Assembly: GCA_021234155.1 (NCBI GenBank)
Contig: JAJEKV010000014.1
Span: forward strand, 9,069,563 to 9,133,562
From: Isoetes taiwanensis
Lineage: Eukaryota; Streptophyta; Lycopodiopsida; Isoetales; Isoetaceae
Direction of reading: 5' to 3'
Length of the DNA: 64,000 bases
This document shows, piece after piece, positions 58,405-64,000 of this stretch. The position numbers and the translations under genes were made by a program. Within the stretch, counting starts at the first letter, position 1; each line of letters starts with the position of its first letter. The notes beneath the pieces are model-generated. The model had not been told where the DNA came from. It saw nothing but the letters and a program-made list of their open reading frames with translations, and did no database searches.

Positions 58405-58686
58405 AGATATGAGAAAGGCTGTAGTACTGGCATGTATGAAGCTTATAATGATCTGCATGCTCTTGCACAGGACTTTCATAAGCCATTTGAAGCGCCCGCG
58501 ATCTTGGTTGTGGGGCATCAGAAAGATGGAAAAAGTGCTCTCATTGAGGCACTCATGGGGTTTCAGTTTAATGATGTGGGCGGGGGTACGAAGACTAGAA
58601 GACCTATTACTTTGCATATGAAATACAACTCAGGTTGTACAGAACCAGTATGCGTTCTAGTTACCGATGACAGGCTCTACAAGTAA
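58405..58686 (+). pseudogene. dynamin GTPase fragment, ARC5/DRP5-like
   Basis: The frame reads MYEAYNDLHALAQDF, then APAILVVGHQKDGKSALIEA and LMGFQFNDVGGGTKTRRPIT. This is the dynamin G1 P-loop (GxxxxGKS; Lys where the family usually has Thr) and the switch-1 region with TKTRRPI. The YEAYN-LH-LAQ-F lead-in and MGFQFN-VGGGTKTRRP are characteristic of the plant plastid and peroxisome division dynamin ARC5/DRP5B. About 85 residues match, and the homology then ends with no exon following. The actual GTPase would be over 700 residues, so this is a displaced exon or gene fragment. A repeat array starts right behind it. Confidence 0.85.
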
Positions 58687-58689
58687 TTC

Positions 58690-59165
58690 TATAGTCTGTT
58701 GACGAGTTCAAAAAACTCGTATATTAGAGAATCTAGGAGAGTAGAGTGTATAGGATCTTGGGGAATCTATGCGAATCTTGAGTGGATCTTCGCCAAATCT
58801 AGAGGAATTCAAGGGAATATTCATAAAATGTTTGAGAATCTAAAGGAATCTTGATGGAATCTTGGAGAATCTAGAGGAATCTTCATAGAATCTAAGGGAA
58901 TCCAGGACAATTTACATAGAATCTAGGGGAATCTTGATGGAATCTTGGAGAATCTGGTAAAACCTTTATAGAATCTAGAAGAATCTACATATAATCTTAG
59001 AGAATCCATGGGTATCTTGGAATAATCTTTGTGAATCTAAAGGTATATAAGGTAATCTTTATAAAATCCTTCAGAATCCTGAGGAATCTTTATGGAATCT
59101 TGGAGAATCTTCATAGAATCTAATGGAAACTAGAAGAGCCTAGATAGTATCTTGAGAAATCTCTT
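58690..59165. repeat. degenerate GAATCT-type repeat
   Basis: Short units such as gaatctagaggaatcttg and atagaatctaagggaat repeat every 12-18 bases with drift. Similar text starts sparsely at 58235. Confidence 0.85.
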
Positions 59166-59168
59166 TTT

Positions 59169-60017
59169 GAAATGCCCCCGGGCGCACTCGCGGAGTGGTC
59201 ACCACCTGTTTAGGTCCTAGATGACTCTAAAATGTTGATATGATACTTATTTCGCAGAGTTAAGGGGTCTGTGCCCTTAGTTTCTACATTGGGACAAGTC
59301 TAGACATAGATCAGTGGCCAACCACTTACATAGTGCGCGAGAGCCATCCTCAAAACTTTTGGAAATGCTCCCCGGCGCGACTCGCGGAGTGGTCACTCCT
59401 TTTTGGCTCTAACTTTAGTTCTATAAACAGTTTCTTAGTGTTAAAACATACATTCCTAGCTTAAATTCAAGCTCTAAGCTACCCTGAGCTATCAGATTAC
59501 TCAAATTATGCATCTACCTAGGTCGAAATGGGTCCACCACTCACACAGTACGTGAGAAGCACTTCCAAAATTTTGAAAAGGCCATGGACGCACTCTGTGA
59601 GGGGTCACCCCTTTTTTACTCAAACTTTCTTTTTATAAACAGTTTCTTAGGGTTATAACATACAGATCTAGCTCAAATTCAAGGATTGCTGCCCCCTGCG
59701 CTTTCATATTTCTCTAATTTTGCATCTTTCTAGGTCAAAATGGGTCCACCACTCACAAAGTGCGCGAGAAGCACTTCCAAAATTTTTGTAATGGCCCTGG
59801 GCGCACTCTGTGAGGGGTCACCCCTTTTTGACTCAAACTTTCTTTTTATAAACAGTTTCTTAGGGTTATAACATACAGATCTAGCTCAAATTCAAGGATT
59901 AAGCTGCCCCAATGCGCTATCGATTGCTCTAATTTTGCATCTATCTAGGTCAACATGGGTCCACCACTCACACAGTGCGCGAGAAGCACTTTCAAAAAGT
60001 TTGGAAATGTCCAGGGT
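59169..60017 (+). repeat. tandem array, about 213-bp unit
   Basis: Units start at about 59169, 59361, 59575 and 59788, with a fifth beginning near 59999. Each contains gcgcactc, gtggtcac or ggggtcacccc, ataaacagtttcttag, gggtccaccactcac and gcgagaagcacttcc. The last two units are most alike. The array stops exactly where the next array begins. Confidence 0.85.
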
Positions 60018-60972
60018 GGTGTAGGCCTAGTAATGCCAAAATAAATGTACATTTGGTCATGGGTTCAAACCTGGCCAATGTATGTTTAGCTTTGGGAGTT
60101 GGTTACTCGGGTTATACGATGATGATCCCCGACGTGGTAGAACTTAAAAGCTTATACGTGTCCTCCACTTTGGCTGCCGTAAGGCGGTAGGATAAGCCAA
60201 CTAATCTGTACAAGATTAGTGTGGTATGAACCAATAAAAATTGGCTTTCAGATTACTGTGGCTGGTTATTGTCTAAAATTTCCCCGACTTCCTAAGGCGG
60301 GATTCTATCCTGCCTACAAAGTGTGCATGTATGGCTAAAGTTTTGCCCAACGGATGTGTGGTGAGTTGGTGTAGGCCTAGTAATGCCAAAATAAATGTAC
60401 ATTTGGTCATGGGTTCAAACTTGGCCAATGTATGTTTAGCTTTGGGAGTTGGTTACTGGGGTTATACGATAATGATCCCCGACGTGGTAGAACTTAAAAG
60501 CCTATACGTGTCCTCCACTTTGGCTGCCGTAAGGCGGTAGGATAAGCCAACTAATCTGTACAAGATTAGTGTGGTATGAACCAGTAAAAATTGGCTTTCA
60601 GATTACTATGGCTGGTTTACTGGTTATTGTCTAAAATTTCCCCGACTTCCTAAGGCGGGATTCTATCCTGCCTACAAAGTGTGCATGTATGGCTAAAGTT
60701 TTGCCCAATGGATGTGTGGTGAGTTGGTGTAGGCCTAGTAATGCCAAAATAAATATACATTTGGTCATGGGTTCAAACCTGGCCAATGTATGTTTAGCTT
60801 TGGGAGTTATAGTTACTGGGGTTATACGATGATGATCCCCGACGTGGTAGAACTTAAAAGCCCATACGTGTCCTCCACTTTGGCTGCCGTAAGGCGGTAG
60901 GATAAACCAACTAATCTGTACAAGATTAGTGTGGTATGAACCAGTAAAAATTGGCTTTCAGATTACTGTGGC
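60018..60972 (+). repeat. tandem array of a tRNA-promoter-like repeat, plus orientation
   Basis: Three units begin at 60018, 60368 and 60726 with GGTGTAGGCCTAGTAATGCC. The periods are 350 and 358 bp. About 45 bases in, GGTTCAAACC fits the B box of RNA polymerase III promoters, and the opening resembles an A box. A 69-residue frame repeats with the units, but changes scatter across it and it lacks a family, so it is not called a gene. Confidence 0.8.
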
Positions 60973-61009
60973 TAGACACGCATAAATCGAGAAATGGTCC
61001 AAATTTTTA

Positions 61010-62425
61010 TATTTTTGTATTTTTTTTGTTTATGGTCCAAGCTAGACTAGTCTTGTCACTAGAATATCATCTTTGTACACGGCTAGCTAGAATATCCCAC
61101 CACCGGTCAAGGGGCCAAAATGGAGGACATGTATAGGCTTTTAAGTTCTACCACGTCGGGGATCATCATCGTATAACCCCAGTAACCAACTCCCAAAGCT
61201 AAACATACACCCACTGTGTTTGAACCCCCGACCAAATGCACATTTATTTTGGCATTACTAGGTCTATAGCAACTCACCACACATCCGCTGGGCAAAAACT
61301 TTAGCCATACATGCACACTTTGTAGAAGGTGGATACCTCCTAGCCTTAGGATGTCACGTGTATTTTTGTGTTTTTTTTGTTTATGGTCCAAGCTAGACTA
61401 GTCTTGTCACTAGAATATCATCTTGTACACGACTAGCTAAAATGTCTCACCACCGGTCAAGGGGCCAAAGTGGAGGACATGTATAGGCTTTTAAATTCTA
61501 CCACGTCGGGGATCATCATCGTATACCAACTCTCAAAGCTAAACATACACTGGCCAGGTTTGAACCCCCGACCAAATGCATATTTATTTTGGCATTACTA
61601 GGTCTATACCAACTCACCACACATCCGTTGGGCAAAATTTTAGCCATACATGCACACTTTGTAGGCAGGATACCTCCTAGCCTTAGGATGTCACAGATAT
61701 TTTTGTATTTTTTTTGTTTATGGCTAGGATGTCACAGATATTTTTGTATTTTTTTTGTTTATGGTCCAAGCTAGACTAGTCTTGTCACTAGAATATCATC
61801 TTGTACACGACTAGCTAGAGTATCCCACCACCGGTCAAGGGGCCAAAGTGGAAGACATGTATAGGCTTTTAAGTTCTACCACGTCGGGGATCATCATCGT
61901 ATAACCCCAGTAACCAACTCCCAAAGCTAAACATACACTGGCCAGGTTTGAACCCCTGACCAAATGCACATTTATTTTGACATTACTAGGTCTATACCAA
62001 CTCACCACACATCCGTTGGGCAAAACTTTAGCCATACATGCACACTTTGTAGGCAGGATACCTCCTAGCCTTAGGATGTCACAGGTATTTTTGTATTTTT
62101 TTTGTTTATGGTCCAAGCTAGACTAGTCTTGTCACTAGAATATCATCTTGTACACGACTAGCTAGAATATCCCACCACCGGTCAAGGGGCCAAAGTGGAG
62201 GACATGTATAGGCTTTTAAGTTCTACCACGTCGGGGATCATCATCGTATAACCCCAGTAACCAACTCCCAAAGCTAAACATACACTGGCCAGGTTGAACC
62301 CCTGACCAAATGCACATTTATTTTGGCATTACTAGGTCTATACCAACTCACCACACATCCGTGGGGCAAAACTTTAGCCATACATGCACACTTTGTAGGC
62401 AGGATACCTCCTAGCCTTAGGACAT
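61010..62425 (-). repeat. tandem array of the same repeat, inverted
   Basis: Four units contain the reverse complement of the core of the previous array (ttctaccacgtcggggatca to catccgttgggcaaaa). Each also has about 120 bp of its own (gtccaagctagactagtctt at 61035, 61386, 61765 and 62110). A short local duplication (61698-61760) lengthens the third interval. Together with 60018-60972 it forms a head-to-head pair of arrays. Confidence 0.8.
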
Positions 62426-62628
62426 AATTTTCCTTTTTGGCCATAATTTTTTCAGGGTTTTTCCATAATTCATCCTACTTAGCACTAATGTACTTGCTGC
62501 TCTAAAGATTGGAAATTTTTTTTCCCAATTTTCGAGGTTCATGCTTGGGTGGCCATTCCCAAGACTGGAAGCCTACTGTTAGTCCTATAGGGAATGGTCA
62601 GTGCTCGATCTTGGTCTGCCAAGATCAT
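62426..62628 (-). other. leader of a minus-strand gypsy element
   Basis: Non-coding sequence just inside the primer site. The element's body is not present further left: the repeat array begins instead. Confidence 0.5.
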
Positions 62629-62640
62629 GCTCTGATACCA
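62629..62640 (-). promoter_or_regulatory. primer binding site, initiator tRNA-Met
   Basis: The plus strand gctctgatacca is the complement of TGGTATCAGAGC, the standard plant tRNA-iMet primer site. It identifies the sequence to its right as a minus-strand 5' LTR. Confidence 0.9.
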
Positions 62641-63577
62641 CCGCGGACGCGCCCCTACTTTTTCTACGATGCTCCCATCAGACTGGAAAGCGGAGTTCAT
62701 CCCCCCGATGCCCAAACCGGCAGGGCCATCCACTGACGCCAATCCCAAGAACGGGCCGCTGAGGAAGAGTGGATGGGTCATTTGCCCCGCCTTTCTTTGG
62801 GGCTTAACTTAGCTGGAAACGCAAATAAACATGAGCACATGACATCAATATATCAATAAAGTCACCTCAAGGGTGAATACATCATAACATAACATGCGTA
62901 ACAACATCAACATAAATAATAGCAACAAAAGGGAATCCTACCTGTGGCTCAAACTCATGGGGATCGAATCGATGGCTTGGGTTTCCAGAAGTCAATGCAG
63001 ACTGAATTCATGGTAATTGGATTGGGCTGGCATAAGAATATGGCTGTTGGGTAGTCCACTCCATCCGCCCCTCCCACGCACACTTTGCAGAGTAGGTTGA
63101 AAAGTATTGGGACCGGACCGTAGCCTGCCGGGTGCATAGCCAAGAGGGCTACCGGCCGGGTTGCATCTCCCCAGTCCCGATGAGGCAGGAGAAGAGTCAC
63201 CTCCCCTCCAGCGGCATGCATGCCCATCACAGGCGGCTAGAGGGCCGCTGCCCGTATTCGACTTGAACCCCATTGAAGGTGACACATCACCCAAGAGGTG
63301 TCGAGCTCATGCCTTGCCCACATGCGGTGGCAAACCATTAAGCCTAGTCCACTAAGATCTCCGGTAGGCTTTACACACCAGAGGGATCAATCTGTGATGG
63401 GATAAGTCCTCCTTATCCACCGGTCTAGCCCCGCCACCCACAACCAGACGGGCTCCTGTGCACGGGCCGCATTAATTGGGAATTAATGAGGCTATCTAGG
63501 ATCATCTGCTACAGAAGGTTTCAGGGTCTCTACCCCCCTTCCCACATACAATGTGAGAGCATAGAATGGAACATAAT
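62641..63577 (-). mobile_element. 5' LTR of a minus-strand gypsy element, truncated
   Basis: The sequence matches 36888-37824 closely. For example ctgcccgtatt, gcatagccaagagggctac and atgggataagtcctccttat have counterparts there. The outer end has changed from TGTGACGTCCCC to ccgcggacgcgcccc. The right side is cut at 63577 by another LTR, so about 600 bp of the LTR is missing from view. Confidence 0.85.
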
Positions 63578-64000
63578 TGTTAGCCCTTTGGGCTAAACAT
63601 ATGTATGAGTGGCATAGGCCACATGTATTTATCACATTGGACCACTTGATCTAGGGCCCAGATTTAGCCCACATATGTGGTAGGTGGCATAGGCCACATG
63701 TATTTGTCATATTGGACCTTACAATCTATGGCCCAGATTTAGCCTAGATCTGTGGTAGGTGAGATGTCAGTTAGGGTTAGGGTTTTGCTCTACTATTTAG
63801 AGAGAGCATTTCCTCTCATTGTTTAGGTTTTTGCTCACGTTTTGGAGCACCTCCTTTTGGAGCATCAATACGATTCTGTTTTGTTCATTCTTTCTCTTGT
63901 TCTTGGAGTTTCTTCCCACCTTCTTTTGTTGATCCATGAGCATTTGTGGCAGCCTTGTGGCATCCGGCAGTCATGGACTGCTGCTGCAAGGTGATGCCAA
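63578..64000 (+). mobile_element. Ty1/copia-like LTR, partial, running off the window
   Basis: It starts TGTTAGCCCTTTGGGCTAAACA, which has the TGTTA tip of copia LTRs and a small palindrome TTAGCCC-TTT-GGGCTAA. A block ggcataggccacatgtattt is present twice (63610 and 63683). A leader-like cctctcattgtttaggtttt follows. The end lies outside the window, so LTR length, primer site and coding region cannot be judged. It interrupts the gypsy LTR at acataat. Confidence 0.75.

Noticed and set aside
60018-62116. Repeated 69- to 94-residue frames in the arrays (with VVELKSLYVSSTL)
   Set aside because: They repeat only because the DNA repeats. They occur in arrays of both orientations, start at arbitrary ATGs, and lie over a polymerase III-like promoter core. 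There is no sign of protein-level conservation.

Overview
This window looks like intergenic nuclear DNA from a land plant with a large, repeat-rich genome. A fern or another seed-free plant is my best guess, but this is inference. The signs of a plant are Ty3/gypsy chromoviruses with a fused chromodomain, initiator-tRNA-Met primer sites, two pentatricopeptide-repeat (PPR) fragments, and one exon-sized piece of an ARC5/DRP5-type dynamin used in plastid division. I found no intact cellular gene. Almost every recognisable coding stretch carries frameshifts or stops.

Layout. 1-3985: palindromic repeats followed by a broken DUF7869-family gene. 4488-10387: the 3' part of a Ty3/gypsy chromovirus (protease, RT, RNase H, integrase, chromodomain, polypurine tract, 1.66-kb LTR). 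10560-13259: an eroded minus-strand transposase-like gene. 15370-26045: a gag gene split by a complete 9.77-kb LTR element (15860-25632, 5-bp target duplication ACAAA) whose 6.65-kb interior codes for nothing recognisable, so it resembles a LARD. Its 3' LTR carries a small TIR element. 26370-31125: a decayed minus-strand LINE holding a tRNA-derived SINE. 31441-33905: a plus-strand LINE broken by another LTR. 34061-43071: a large inverted repeat whose spacer holds a minus-strand chromovirus 3' end. 43072-58390: mostly anonymous sequence with PPR scraps, several tandem duplications, a TIR element, a MULE-like MITE, and three GC-rich hairpins that share one tail. 58405-58686: the dynamin fragment. 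58690-62425: back-to-back satellite-like arrays, two of them head-to-head copies of one repeat. 62629-63577: the 5' end of a minus-strand gypsy element, cut by a Ty1/copia-like LTR that runs off the window.

The gypsy LTRs at 8728, 15860, 23801, 32854, 36888 and 62641 belong to one diverged family. In the five copies whose 5' end is present, that end has the same architecture: GTGACG(T) and (A)CGTCAC bracket about 40 bp that contains an inner inverted repeat. The sequences of the arms differ between copies. This conserved structure and the hairpin-plus-tail termini at 49370, 52914 and 54741 are the two most unusual signals. No CRISPR array, rRNA gene or functional tRNA gene was seen.
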